Counted from the stretch's first letter, positions 34,331 to 43,644 are shown. The stretch is DNA of 64,000 bases from DRQF01 sp964559135 (GCA_964559135.1 CAZLGG010000004.1:1-64000); one strand, 5' to 3'. The notes: generated from the sequence alone by a model not told the origin. Numbers and translations: made by a program.

Positions 34331-36364
34331 CTACGAGGAGTCGCGGACCTCGGCGCGGAACTCCTCCTCGAGGGCGGCGACGAGCCGAGATTGACTCCGG
34401 TCCACCTCCTCGCTGGTGAGGGTGCGATCCATGGCGCGGTAGGTGAGCGAAAACGCCAGGCTTTTTTTGCCTGGAGCGATCTGCCGACCGCGGTATTCGT
34501 CGAAAAACTCGAGGGCCTCGAGGTCGGGAAGGTCCAAAGCCCGAATCGCCGTCTCGATGCGCCCCCAAGGAAGTGAAGCGTCGAGAATGACGGCCAGGTC
34601 GCGCTTGACCGGAGGAAACTTGGACAAGGGCTCGTAGTGGGGATCGAGACGAGCAGACCGCTCCAGGAGGTCCAGGCGGAGCTCGAGGACCATCGGTCGC
34701 ACCTTCAGCTCATGTCGATCGAGCAGCGCCTGAGCCGGAAAGCCCACGAAACCGACAACGGTGCCGTCCCCGAGGCGCACCGCGGCGGCCCCGTCGGGAG
34801 CGAGCCAGTGCGCCGCCTTGTCATTGATTGGTGTGAATGCGACGCCTTCGATGCGCAGCGCTTCGACCAGCGCTTCAACGACTCCCCTCGCCGCACGGAA
34901 ATCGCCGTCCAGAATCGCGCTGACGAGCGGAAGATGCCGAGGGATCTCCCCGGGCTTCTCATTCAGATATACGACGGTGCATTCCGCAAGCCGGACGTTC
35001 TGGTTGAATCGATCCTGATTCGTCTTCCGGATGGAGAGCAGAGAAGGGACGAGACTTTGACGCAGCGCATTCTCGTCCTTCCTCATCGCGTTTCGGATGA
35101 GGATCGGCTCCGTCGCCGCGAACAGGCACATCCTGGCCTCCTCCTCGGGCAGGAATGATGTCGTCAGGGACTCCAGGAATCCCGCCGCGATGAGGGTACG
35201 CTTGACCACGTCGCGAACCCGGGTGCTGTGAGGATCAAGCACCAAGGAGACCCGCATCGAGGTTTCCAGCGGGATGTCCTCCAAACCATGGACCCGAATC
35301 ACTTCCTCCACCAGGTCGATCTCTCGGGTCAGGTCCTTGCGCCAAGTGGGAGGCCTTGCCGTCACGACCTGGGGAGGTTCGCCGGCGACCTCGATCCGCA
35401 GCGCCTCGAAGATCTCGCGGCACCGAGCATGGGGAATCTCGATGCCGGTGATGCGCTTCACCTGTTCCGGACGGAAACAGATGGTGGGGCGATCGTCCTC
35501 GAGGTGATTGACGTCGATGACTCCCTTGGCCCACCTACCGCCCGCCACCTTCGCCATCAGGTGTGCGCATCGCCGGGATGCCCACTCCGTCTGGAAGCCG
35601 TCCACACCGCGCTCGAAGCGGAAGCTCGCATCCGAATGCAGATTCAAGCGGCGGGCCGTGGCGCGCACACCCAGGGGCTCGAAACAGGCCGTCTCCAGCA
35701 GGATGTCCGTGGTCGCGTCGCCGACTTCCGTGGCCAAGCCGCCCATGACACCGGCGATGCCGACGGGGCCGTTCTCGTCCGCGATGACCAAATCCTCGGG
35801 GTTCAATTCATAGGTCTTGGCGTTGATCGCCGTCAACGTCTCCCCAGGTCGCGCCTTGCGGGCGATGAGGTGTGCCCCGTCAATCTTCGGGCGGTCGAAG
35901 GCATGGAAGGGCTGATTGGACTCGAACATGACGTAATTCGTCACGTCGACCACGTTGTTGACGGACCGCAGACCGATGGCCTCGATCCGCCGAACGAGCC
36001 AGTCGGGAGACGGCCCCACCCGGGCGCCGCGCAGCACACGGGCCGTGAAGCGCGGACAGGCCTGCGTGTCCTCGACCGTGACCGCAGCCAGGGTGTTCAC
36101 GTCGGTGTCCTCCTCATCGAAGGACACATCGGGGAGCATGATCTCGAGGCCCGCGACCGCCGCCAACTCCCGCGCCAGACCGATGACGCCGTTGCAGTCG
36201 ACGCGATTGGAGGTCACGGCGAATTCGATGACCCAGTCGTCATCTCCGGCCGGTTCCCACCACTCGACCTCGGTGCCGGACATGGTGAAAGCCCGGCACA
36301 TCTCGACGACGTCGCCCGTATAGTCCGGGACCAACTCTCGAATCCACTGATAGGTGGCCTTCAT
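34331..36364 (-). CDS. pheT: Phenylalanyl-tRNA synthetase beta subunit, short form
   Basis: 677 residues against about 795 in E. coli. The B3/B4 editing region (SNRVDCNGVIGLARELAA, then NNVVDVTNYVMFE and GVMGG), the B5 region, a catalytic-like domain and the C-terminal anticodon-binding fold (KFPPVKRDLAVI, LAFSLTYRAMDRTLTSEEVD) are all present. The EMAP/OB-fold tRNA-binding domain normally inserted after about residue 40 is absent, since FTMSGTEVEWWE runs almost directly into the B1 remainder. It forms an alpha2/beta2 enzyme with PheS, encoded nine bases upstream. Confidence 0.96.
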   Translation of the reverse strand: MKATYQWIRELVPDYTGDVVEMCRAFTMSGTEVEWWEPAGDDDWVIEFAVTSNRVDCNGVIGLARELAAVAGLEIMLPDVSFDEEDTDVNTLAAVTVEDTQACPRFTARVLRGARVGPSPDWLVRRIEAIGLRSVNNVVDVTNYVMFESNQPFHAFDRPKIDGAHLIARKARPGETLTAINAKTYELNPEDLVIADENGPVGIAGVMGGLATEVGDATTDILLETACFEPLGVRATARRLNLHSDASFRFERGVDGFQTEWASRRCAHLMAKVAGGRWAKGVIDVNHLEDDRPTICFRPEQVKRITGIEIPHARCREIFEALRIEVAGEPPQVVTARPPTWRKDLTREIDLVEEVIRVHGLEDIPLETSMRVSLVLDPHSTRVRDVVKRTLIAAGFLESLTTSFLPEEEARMCLFAATEPILIRNAMRKDENALRQSLVPSLLSIRKTNQDRFNQNVRLAECTVVYLNEKPGEIPRHLPLVSAILDGDFRAARGVVEALVEALRIEGVAFTPINDKAAHWLAPDGAAAVRLGDGTVVGFVGFPAQALLDRHELKVRPMVLELRLDLLERSARLDPHYEPLSKFPPVKRDLAVILDASLPWGRIETAIRALDLPDLEALEFFDEYRGRQIAPGKKSLAFSLTYRAMDRTLTSEEVDRSQSRLVAALEEEFRAEVRDSS

Positions 36365-36373
36365 GGCTTACCT

Positions 36374-37384
36374 CTATCGAAACTGCTTCAGGAAACGCAC
36401 GTCGTTCTCGGTGAGCAACCGGATATCCGGAATTCCGTAACGCCGCATGGCCAACCGCTCGATGCCCAGGCCGAAAGCGAAGCCGGTGTACTCTTCCGGA
36501 TCGATCCCCACCGCCGCGAAGACGTTGGGATCGACCATGCCGCAGCCGCCCATCTCGATCCATCCCTTGTTCTGACAGGTGCTGCATCCCTCGCCCTTAC
36601 AGAAGGTGCACGCCACATCGACCTCGGCGCTGGGCTCGGTGAACGGAAAAAAGTTGGGGCGCAACCGGATCTCCACGTCCTCGCCGAAAAGACCCGAGAA
36701 GAAGAGCACGAGCGTGGTCTTCAAGTCCTTCATGGTGAGACCTCGATCCACGGCAAGTCCCTCGAGTTGATGGAACATGTAGTGGTGCGATGCGTCCACC
36801 GTGTCAGGCCGATAGACGCGACCGGGCGCGATGATCCTGAGGGGCGGCTTCCTGGTCTCCATCATTCGTATCTGGACGGTCGACGTCTGGCTCCTGAGAA
36901 GGAGGTCGTCCGAGAGATAGAAGTTGTCGGCTTCCGAGCGGGCCGGATGGTTCGGCGGGATGTTCAAGGCGTTGAAGTTGTGGAATTCGTCCTCGATTTC
37001 CGGTCCCTCGACGACCTCGAATCCCAGAGAACGCATGCAGGTGATCATGTGGCCCTGCATCTGCGTGATGGGATGCAACCCCCCGCGTTCCGGCTTCTCT
37101 CCGGGAAGCGTGATGTCGATCCTTCGTTTGCCCGACGTCGAGCCTCGTCCCACGTCCTTGGAGCGAACCTCGAAGGCTTCAGCCAGTGCGTTCTTGAGGA
37201 CATTGACGGCCTGACCGAAAGCGGGCTTCTCGTCTCGGGGCAGCTCCTTCAGCTTCTTCATCAACCCCGTGACGAAACCCTTCTTGCCCAACCAGGCGAT
37301 GCGCCAGACCTCCAGGGCCTTGGCGTCCTCCGCGGCGGCGAGCTCGTCCAGGGCCCGCGTCTTTGCACTCTCGATTTCACTCAT
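36374..37384 (-). CDS. pheS: Phenylalanyl-tRNA synthetase alpha subunit
   Basis: 336 residues, normal length. An N-terminal coiled coil (1-85) is followed by the class II catalytic domain, with motif 2 around RVYRPDTVDASHHYMFHQLEG and motif 3 FGLGIERLAMRRYGI. The four-Cys knuckle CTFCKGEGCSTC matches the loop found in bacterial PheS. It activates phenylalanine and, with PheT, charges tRNA-Phe. It follows rplT by 73 bases in the classical operon order. Confidence 0.97.
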   Translation of the reverse strand: MSEIESAKTRALDELAAAEDAKALEVWRIAWLGKKGFVTGLMKKLKELPRDEKPAFGQAVNVLKNALAEAFEVRSKDVGRGSTSGKRRIDITLPGEKPERGGLHPITQMQGHMITCMRSLGFEVVEGPEIEDEFHNFNALNIPPNHPARSEADNFYLSDDLLLRSQTSTVQIRMMETRKPPLRIIAPGRVYRPDTVDASHHYMFHQLEGLAVDRGLTMKDLKTTLVLFFSGLFGEDVEIRLRPNFFPFTEPSAEVDVACTFCKGEGCSTCQNKGWIEMGGCGMVDPNVFAAVGIDPEEYTGFAFGLGIERLAMRRYGIPDIRLLTENDVRFLKQFR

Positions 37385-37457
37385 GGTGGCTCCGGCAAAA
37401 CGGGAAAACGCCGGCGGAGACTGGGCTCCAAACCGGCGTCGTCTCGGTCCAAGGCGG

Positions 37458-37808
37458 TCAGAGAGCCGCTTTGGCTGTACTGATGAGCTGTCCGAAGGCC
37501 TGAGCGTCGTGGATGGCCAACTCGGAGAGCTGCTTGCGGTCGAGTCCGATCCCGGCCTTCTTGAGCCCCGACATGAACTGGCTGTAGCTCATGCCCTCGG
37601 CCCTCGCCGCCGCGTTGATCCGCTGGATCCAAAGGCGGCGGAACTGACGTTTGCGAACCTTGCGGTCCCGGTAGGCGTAGGCGTCCGCGCGGAGAACCGT
37701 TTCCTTGGTGATCTTGAGCAGGGTGCCTCGGGCTCCCCAGTAGCCCTTGGCGCGGCGCATGAGCCGCTTCTTCCGTCGATGCCTGGGGACGGCATTCGTT
37801 ACTCTCAT
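37458..37808 (-). CDS. rplT: 50S ribosomal protein L20
   Basis: 116 residues, the usual length. The basic N-terminus (RHRRKKRLMRRAKGYWGARG), the RDRKVRKRQFRRLWIQRINAA block and the LAIHDAQAF segment are typical. L20 is an early assembly protein of the large subunit that binds 23S rRNA. It follows rpmI and precedes pheS on the minus strand. In E. coli L20 also represses this operon through a pseudoknot spanning infC-rpmI; no such structure could be judged by eye here. Confidence 0.98.
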   Translation of the reverse strand: MRVTNAVPRHRRKKRLMRRAKGYWGARGTLLKITKETVLRADAYAYRDRKVRKRQFRRLWIQRINAAARAEGMSYSQFMSGLKKAGIGLDRKQLSELAIHDAQAFGQLISTAKAAL

Positions 37809-37909
37809 GTTTCAGTCTCTCGTTTGTCGTTTCAGGACACAAACATTCCCGGGCCCCGTGCTTCCGACGAGGAAGCGGGTCCCCGGCCCCCGACAGGGCC
37901 GAACGGCAT

Positions 37910-38107
37910 TCAGCCGTGTCCGATCATGGCCTTCGCCACCCGCGCGTCGCCCGGCGCACAGATCAGAGGCTGCCGGAGAGCGCGCTTGCGCTTGGCCGAC
38001 TTCTTCTGACGAATGTGCCCCTTGAAAGCGCGATAGCGACGCACCTTTCCCGACTTGGTCAGCTTGAAACGCTTCCTCGCCGAGCGATTCGTCTTCTGCT
38101 TGGGCAT
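37910..38107 (-). CDS. rpmI: 50S ribosomal protein L35
   Basis: 65 residues from ATG 38107, giving the standard start MPKQKTNRSARKRF; an upstream in-frame Met would add eight atypical residues. The protein is strongly basic with the family blocks KLTKSGKVRRYRAFKGHI and KSAKRKRALR. It lies between infC (30 bases upstream) and rplT (101 bases downstream). Confidence 0.97.
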   Translation of the reverse strand: MPKQKTNRSARKRFKLTKSGKVRRYRAFKGHIRQKKSAKRKRALRQPLICAPGDARVAKAMIGHG

Positions 38108-38137
38108 GGTCTCTACCTTTTCGTCTGGCACCCCGAC

Positions 38138-38683
38138 TCAATTCTTCTTGATGGGCGCAACCACCATGTTCATACGACGCCCCTCGATACTGGGCGGTCG
38201 TTCGACCTTGCACACGTCGGAGAGTTCTTGAACGATGTCCTGGAGGATAGCAAGGGGAATCTCCGGGTGAGTGATTTCACGTCCCCTGAAGATCACCATG
38301 AAGCAGACCTTGTTGCCTTCCTCGAGAAACTTCCGCGCCTTGCGCTTCTTCACCTCGATGTCGTGCGTGTCCGTCTTCGGTCTCAAGCGCACTTCCTTGA
38401 CCTGCATGTTGTGCTGCTTGGCCTTGGACTGCTGGGCCTTCTTTTTTTGCTCGTACTTGTACTTTCCGTAGTCCATGATTTTGCAAACGGGCGGCTTGGC
38501 GGTGGGCGAGATCTCGACGAGATCCAACCCGTATTCCTGCGCCCGTCGCAAGGCCTCGTCCCTGGCCATCACGCCCAACATCTCTCCCTCCGGTCCGATG
38601 ACCCTGAGAGGTGAAATCCGGATGTGCATGTTGAGACGCACGCGCGGCGCGTCGGGGGGGCCTGGGCGACGGAAACGTCTCAA
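38138..38683 (-). CDS. infC: Translation initiation factor IF-3, TTG start
   Basis: 181 residues. Conserved blocks are GLDLVEISPTAKPPVCKIMD, the linker KYKYEQKKKAQQSK, and the C-domain KTDTHDIEVKKRKARKFLEEG and VIFRGREI. IF-3 binds the 30S subunit and checks start codons. An in-frame TGA lies two codons upstream of TTG 38683, so TTG is the only start that precedes the whole conserved region; GGAG sits eight bases before it. A rare start codon here parallels the AUU start of E. coli infC, where IF-3 represses its own translation. The thrS stop lies 49 bases upstream. Confidence 0.96.
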   Translation of the reverse strand: MRRFRRPGPPDAPRVRLNMHIRISPLRVIGPEGEMLGVMARDEALRRAQEYGLDLVEISPTAKPPVCKIMDYGKYKYEQKKKAQQSKAKQHNMQVKEVRLRPKTDTHDIEVKKRKARKFLEEGNKVCFMVIFRGREITHPEIPLAILQDIVQELSDVCKVERPPSIEGRRMNMVVAPIKKN

Positions 38684-38732
38684 GACTCATTCTCCAAGAT
38701 CATCAAATCGTTCTTAACTCCTCTGTGCTCGT

Positions 38733-40697
38733 TCATTTCTTGTCCATGACCTCGGACCGCATTCGGTCCATGAAATCTTCCAGGCTCATGGAGCCCAGAT
38801 TCTTTCGCCCTCGGGCCCGGACCGCAACCGTGGATTCGGAAGCTTCTTTTTCCCCCACGACCAGCGTGTAGGGGATTTTCTGGGTTTCGGCGTTGCGGAT
38901 CTTCCCGCCCATGCGATCCTTGCTGAAATCGGAGTCGACGCGGAATCCGGCCGCCTGAATCGCATCCAAGACGCTTTCAGCATATGGTTTATGAGCGTCG
39001 GAGATCGTGATCACGCGCGCCTGAATCGGTGATATCCACACGGGGAAGCTTCCCCCGAAGTGTTCGATGAGGATACCCATGAAGCGCTCGATGGACCCCA
39101 GGATCGCTCGATGAATCATCACGGGCCGAGATTTTCCACCCGCCTGGTCGTCATATTCCAGGCCGAAGCGCTCCGGCATATTGAAATCGAGCTGGACCGT
39201 GCCGAGCTGCCACTCCCGCTCCAGGGCGTCCTTCACGACGAAATCGATCTTCGGTCCGTAGAAGGCGCCGTCTCCTGCGTTGACCGTGAAGTCGATGCCG
39301 TTCGCATCCAACGCATCGCGCAGAGCTGACTCGGCCTTCTCCCAGATTTCGTCGCTCCCGATCGACATCTCCGGTCTCGTGGAGAGAAACACCAGCAGCT
39401 CGGGAAACTGGAAGTCGTCGTACACTTCCTTCAGGAGCTTGATGACGCCGGAGATCTCGTCGGCGATCTGGTCCTCGCGGCAGAAGATGTGCGCGTCGTC
39501 CTGACAGAACGTGCGCACGCGGGTCAGCCCCGCGGTGACTCCCGATCGCTCGTAGCGATGCAACCGGCCGAAGTCCGCCATCCTCACCGGAAGGTCTCTA
39601 TACGAATGGAGCCGTGCGGCGAAGATCAGGGTGTGACTCGGGCAGTTCATCGGCTTCACGCCGTACTCGGCCTTGTCCACCTGAGTGAAGTACATGTTGT
39701 CCTTGTACTTGTCCCAGTGGCCCGATCGCTTCCAAAGTTCCACGTCGAAGATCTGGGGCGTGATCACTTCCTGATAGCCGAATCGACGATACTTCTCCCG
39801 CATCGTGTCGACGAGCAGGTTGTAGATCGTCGCCCCCTTCGGCAAGAAGAACGGACTGGCCGGCGCCCAGGGATGGAAGATGAATAGATCCAGCTCCTTG
39901 CCGAGCTTGCGGTGGTCGCGTCGCTGCGCCTCTTCACGTCGGTGAAGCCAACCGTCCAGATCCTTCTTCTTCCAAAACGCCGTTCCATAGACGCGCTGGA
40001 GCATGGGCCGCGTCTCGTCGCCGCGCCAATAGGCCCCGGCCACGTTGAGGAGCTTGAAGGCCTTGACGTATCCGGTGCTGGGTACGTGGGGGCCGCGACA
40101 GAGATCTTCAAAAGCGCCCCCGCCGTGGCGAAAGACCGTGAGTTCCTCGTCCTCCGGAATGCCCTCGATGAGCTCGACCTTGTAGACCTCCCCATCCTTC
40201 GCGAAACGGTCCAAGCTCGGAGCCCGCTCGATGGTGCAGCGCTCGAAAGGGGTGTCCTCGGCGATGATCTTCGCCATCTCCGCCTCGATGCGACGCAGGT
40301 CCTCTTCCGTCAGACGATGTTCGAGATCGATGTCGTAGTAGAAACCTTGGTCCGTCGAGGGACCGATGGAGAGTTTCACCTCCGGCCACAGACGGCAGAT
40401 GGCATCCGCCATGATATGGCTCGCCGAGTGCCGGATGACGGCGAGCCCGTCCGGCTTGTCCGCCGTCACGAGATCGATGCGGCAGTCGGACTCGAGGGGC
40501 GTCCTCAGGTCGAGGATCTGTTCTCCACCGTCCACGCGCCCCCCTACGGTCACCTTGGCGAGACCGGGCCCGATGGATTCAGCCACGTCGATGATCCGAC
40601 TCCCCCGCGGCAGCTCGCGGACCGAGCCGTCGGGAAGGGTGACCTGAATGACACCTGCCTGGGCAGGATCGGCGTTGCTGTTCGTCTGATGGGCCAT
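38733..40697 (-). CDS. thrS: Threonyl-tRNA synthetase
   Basis: 654 residues from ATG 40697; the frame's earliest start is TTG 40754, adding an odd leader. An N-terminal TGS domain (about 16-78) is followed by the editing domain with HSASH (H90, H94). The class II core has MNCPSHTL with zinc ligands, motif 2 GRLHRYERSG and motif 3 around MIHRAILGSIERFMGIL. A C-terminal anticodon-binding domain ends the protein. It edits mischarged Ser-tRNA-Thr. It heads the thrS-infC-rpmI-rplT-pheST run, with a promoter-like sequence 64-92 bases upstream. Confidence 0.97.
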   Translation of the reverse strand: MAHQTNSNADPAQAGVIQVTLPDGSVRELPRGSRIIDVAESIGPGLAKVTVGGRVDGGEQILDLRTPLESDCRIDLVTADKPDGLAVIRHSASHIMADAICRLWPEVKLSIGPSTDQGFYYDIDLEHRLTEEDLRRIEAEMAKIIAEDTPFERCTIERAPSLDRFAKDGEVYKVELIEGIPEDEELTVFRHGGGAFEDLCRGPHVPSTGYVKAFKLLNVAGAYWRGDETRPMLQRVYGTAFWKKKDLDGWLHRREEAQRRDHRKLGKELDLFIFHPWAPASPFFLPKGATIYNLLVDTMREKYRRFGYQEVITPQIFDVELWKRSGHWDKYKDNMYFTQVDKAEYGVKPMNCPSHTLIFAARLHSYRDLPVRMADFGRLHRYERSGVTAGLTRVRTFCQDDAHIFCREDQIADEISGVIKLLKEVYDDFQFPELLVFLSTRPEMSIGSDEIWEKAESALRDALDANGIDFTVNAGDGAFYGPKIDFVVKDALEREWQLGTVQLDFNMPERFGLEYDDQAGGKSRPVMIHRAILGSIERFMGILIEHFGGSFPVWISPIQARVITISDAHKPYAESVLDAIQAAGFRVDSDFSKDRMGGKIRNAETQKIPYTLVVGEKEASESTVAVRARGRKNLGSMSLEDFMDRMRSEVMDKK

Positions 40698-40760
40698 GGT
40701 TTCCGGGGTCGTTCCGCTCTGACGGGAGTCTGTCGGCGCCCCTGAGGGGGGCAAGGGCGC

Positions 40761-40789
40761 GTTTTAGCAGAAACCCTCCGCCGCTTCAA
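40761..40789 (-). promoter_or_regulatory. Candidate promoter of the thrS operon
   Basis: On the minus strand TTGAAG (40789-40784) and TAAAAC (40766-40761) are spaced 17 bp, each matching the consensus at four positions. The leader to thrS would be about 57 bases. Confidence 0.45.
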
Positions 40790-41042
40790 CGCGCCACGCC
40801 ATCGCCTAATACGCGATCGGACAAGGGCTTAGGGGACGCCCGACTCGCTTGGATCACTCCGTCGCGTACCCGACATCCTCCCATCGCAAGAAAACCTCAA
40901 AGAGCAACATCACTCCGCAGTGAGTAGAATGTTCCCCATTCCATCAGACTCTCGAGATATCCCGGGCGCTTTGCACCACGGTTCACTGCGCGGATTCACG
41001 TTCCACGCCACGCGCGCCCACAGACCGAAAAGGATTCGCACC

Positions 41043-42188
41043 ATGAAGAGATTCACTTTGTTTCTGACGGCCTTGTATCTTGTCCTCGGCGCGGCGACGG
41101 CACAGCAACTCGAACCCAACAGCCCGGGCGGCTCGCTGCGAAGCAACGGTGCCGACCCGACACCGACCGTCCCTTTCCTCGTCGATCCGAATAGCTCCAT
41201 GGACTTCGAAGTTGGGGGCAACGCCGGTTCACCCTATGGCTTGGTGGCCGGCCAACTGGCGACTCAATCCATCACGTCCCCCCTTCTCAACGGCCAGTTC
41301 TTCGATCTCGACGTCGCGACGGCCACCCTCATCGGCGACGGCATCAGCGGCGGGAGCACCGGCCTCCCGACGAATCTCTTCGCCCTCAACGGGACCGGCG
41401 GCGCAAACTGGTCGATTCCAGCCAACGCGGGGCTTCTCGGTCAGCAGCTCGCTTTTCAAGCCGTCGTCAGCGATCCAGGACAACCACCTCTCAATCTCAA
41501 CATCACCGCGGCCGTCGAATTCGATTTCCAAAGCGTCTCCATTCTCATCGGCGACGACACCTTGACGGGCATCACGCTCCTCCAGCCGTATGCCTTCTAT
41601 GGGCAGACCTACACCCAGTGCTGGATCTCCACGAACGGTTGGATCAAGTTCGGCGGCGCTCCGACCCACAGCGACCTCGCCGAGAGCACTCCCAACTTCC
41701 TGAGCGGCAACATCGGAAACTCCGGAGCCGGAACCGGCCCCATCGTGGCGGCCCTATGGGAAGACCTTGACATGGGGAACGGGAATCCCGGCCAACAGGT
41801 GATCATCGCCGAGTCCACGCCGGGCTTCCTCACCGTCACGTGGCAAAATGGCGATTATTGGCCGTCCACGCCCTTCGGCACGATCTCGGCCACGATCGAC
41901 GTGACGGCCGGAGTCCCGCAGATCACTCTCAATTTCATGGGCTACACAGCGGCGGCGCCCCCCACCGAGGGGCTCGTCGGCATTTCCGACGGCGGCACGG
42001 CGATGGCGGTCGGCAACGAGGTCGACATCGTTCAGATGGGAGCCGTCGTCCCGACAGGTGGCATCAACCCGGCGGAGACCATCTTCCAGAACTTCGGCAC
42101 GGGACCATTCAGCGAGTCGGTCGATCTCGCGGGAACCGTGGTCAACTTCATCGACGCCGGCGGCGCCGGTCAATTCACCATGTTCTGA
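41043..42188 (+). CDS. Secreted nidogen-like protein, tandem paralogue 1
   Basis: 381 residues from ATG 41043, eight bases after an AAGGA. The signal peptide covers 1-20 (ending ATAQQ). Residues 25-165 form a first beta domain opening with GADPTPTVPFLV. Residues 185-381 contain GQTYTQCWISTNGWIKFGG and LWEDLDMGNGN, reminiscent of the NIDO (nidogen-like) extracellular domain. No membrane anchor or sorting tail is seen. The downstream gene encodes a protein of exactly the same length and plan. The 345 bases between the thrS start and this start hold the thrS promoter but no clear promoter for this gene. Function unknown; adhesion or matrix roles are inferred from the domain. Confidence 0.85.
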   Translation: MKRFTLFLTALYLVLGAATAQQLEPNSPGGSLRSNGADPTPTVPFLVDPNSSMDFEVGGNAGSPYGLVAGQLATQSITSPLLNGQFFDLDVATATLIGDGISGGSTGLPTNLFALNGTGGANWSIPANAGLLGQQLAFQAVVSDPGQPPLNLNITAAVEFDFQSVSILIGDDTLTGITLLQPYAFYGQTYTQCWISTNGWIKFGGAPTHSDLAESTPNFLSGNIGNSGAGTGPIVAALWEDLDMGNGNPGQQVIIAESTPGFLTVTWQNGDYWPSTPFGTISATIDVTAGVPQITLNFMGYTAAAPPTEGLVGISDGGTAMAVGNEVDIVQMGAVVPTGGINPAETIFQNFGTGPFSESVDLAGTVVNFIDAGGAGQFTMF

Positions 42189-42221
42189 CACGAAGCTGAC
42201 ACGCCTCATGAGCCAACTCCG

Positions 42222-42249
42222 GGGAGCCGCATCGGCGGCTCCCTTCTTC
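42222..42249 (+). terminator. Terminator of paralogue 1
   Basis: A perfect 9-bp stem GGGAGCCGC (42222-42230) and GCGGCTCCC (42235-42243) with a four-base loop is followed by TTCTTC. It lies 33 bases after the stop. Confidence 0.7.
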
Positions 42250-42280
42250 GTTCCGTCGGGAACGCGGTCCCCGCGACATC

Positions 42281-42308
42281 TTGGCCTGGAAAATGGGGGG
42301 AGTATATG
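42281..42308 (+). promoter_or_regulatory. Candidate promoter of paralogue 2
   Basis: TTGGCC at 42281-42286 and TATATG at 42303-42308, spaced 16 bp, lie after the first paralogue's terminator. The leader would be about 95 bases. Confidence 0.5.
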
Positions 42309-42410
42309 CCCACCTCAAACGTTGAGCAGCCGGTGGCGGCACCGTCCGGCCGTCTTTCCAATGACTCCTGATGCCGTGCGGCCGCCAGAGCTCAAGAAAG
42401 GAGATGAGCC

Positions 42411-43556
42411 ATGCAGAGATTCATGCTTTTTCTGATCGCTTTGTGCCTGATCCTCGCTCCGGTGACCGCACAGCAACTGGAGCCGAACACCCCCGGAGGC
42501 TTCCTCCAGGTCAACGGCGTCGATCCCACGCCCGGAACACCCTTCCTTGTCACACCCAACGGCACGATGAACTTCGAGGTCGGCGGCAACGCGAATGCGG
42601 GGTATTCCCTCGTCGTGGGGCAATTGGCCACGACATCGATCACGGACCCTCTGCTCAACGGCCAGTTTTTCGACATCGACCTGAACACGGCCGCACTCGT
42701 CGGTGACGGCATCGGAGGCACCAACACGGGCCTGCCGGCCAACCTGTTCTTCCTGAACTCGAACGGCGTGAGCCCATGGAGCATTCCCACCAATCCGGGA
42801 CTCCTCGGCCAGAGACTCGCCTTCCAGGCTGTCGTCTTCGATCCGGCCCAGCCCCCCTTGAATCTCAACATCACGGCCGCGGCCGAATTCGACGTCCAGA
42901 ACGTCACCGTTCTCACCGGCGACGACAGCTTTGTGTCTTTCAGCTTGCTTCAGCCCTACCCCCTCTATGGCCAGACCTACAACCAGTGCTTCATCTCGAC
43001 GAACGGCTGGATCAAGTTCGGCGGCGCTCCGTTTTTCAGTGACTTGAGCGAAAGCTCCCAGGACTTCCTGAGTGGGAACGTCGGAGGAGCCGGCGCTGGC
43101 AGCGGTCCCGTCGTCGCGCCTCTTTGGGAAGACCTGGACATGGGGAACGGGAATCCCGGTCAGCAGGTGATCATCAACGAATCCGTTCCCGGTCTCTTGA
43201 CCGTCACCTGGCAGAACGGCGACTACTTTCCTTCGACTCCCTTCGGCACGGTCATCGCGACGGTCGATGTGACGGCGGGCATTCCGCAGATCACCCTCGA
43301 CTACTTGGGCTACAACGCCATGACGCCTCCCACGGAAGGCATCGTGGGCGTCTCGGACGGCGGCGTCGCCATGGCGGTCGCCAATGAGGTCGATCTCGTT
43401 CAGATGGGAGCCGTCGTGCCGACCGGTGGCTTCAACCCGGCGGAGACCATTTTCCAGAACTTCGGCACGGGGACCTTCCCCGAAGCCGTGGATCTGGCGG
43501 GCACGGTCCTCAATTTCGTCGACGCGGCAGGCACGGGTCAGTTCGCCCTCTTCTGA
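42411..43556 (+). CDS. Secreted nidogen-like protein, tandem paralogue 2
   Basis: 381 residues from ATG 42411, preceded by AAAGGAGATGAGCC. Signal peptide, domain order and most motifs repeat those of the upstream gene (signal ending VTAQQ, then NGVDPTPGTPFLV, GQTYNQCFISTNGWIKFGG, LWEDLDMGNGN and a C-terminal GTGQFALF). Nucleotide identity is high over the WEDLDMGNGN region. Separate promoter and terminator sequences suggest the copies are expressed independently. This is a tandem duplication that kept identical length while diverging in sequence. Confidence 0.86.
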   Translation: MQRFMLFLIALCLILAPVTAQQLEPNTPGGFLQVNGVDPTPGTPFLVTPNGTMNFEVGGNANAGYSLVVGQLATTSITDPLLNGQFFDIDLNTAALVGDGIGGTNTGLPANLFFLNSNGVSPWSIPTNPGLLGQRLAFQAVVFDPAQPPLNLNITAAAEFDVQNVTVLTGDDSFVSFSLLQPYPLYGQTYNQCFISTNGWIKFGGAPFFSDLSESSQDFLSGNVGGAGAGSGPVVAPLWEDLDMGNGNPGQQVIINESVPGLLTVTWQNGDYFPSTPFGTVIATVDVTAGIPQITLDYLGYNAMTPPTEGIVGVSDGGVAMAVANEVDLVQMGAVVPTGGFNPAETIFQNFGTGTFPEAVDLAGTVLNFVDAAGTGQFALF

Positions 43557-43585
43557 TCCCACCTGGACACCGAATGTGTTCCCTC

Positions 43586-43616
43586 GGGGAGCCGGCAGGC
43601 CGGCTCCCCTTTTTTT
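43586..43616 (+). terminator. Strong rho-independent terminator of paralogue 2
   Basis: An 11-bp perfect stem (43586-43596 with 43599-43609) with a two-base spacer runs into seven T residues (43610-43616), 29 bases after the stop. The stem core GGGAGCC resembles that of the first paralogue's terminator. Confidence 0.9.
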
Positions 43617-43644
43617 GACCGGTTCAAGGCACGGCGACGGCGCG

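Noticed and set aside
42411..43556. PEP-CTERM or other sorting tail on the tandem secreted proteins
   Set aside because: The C-termini end in GQFxxF without a hydrophobic helix and basic cluster.
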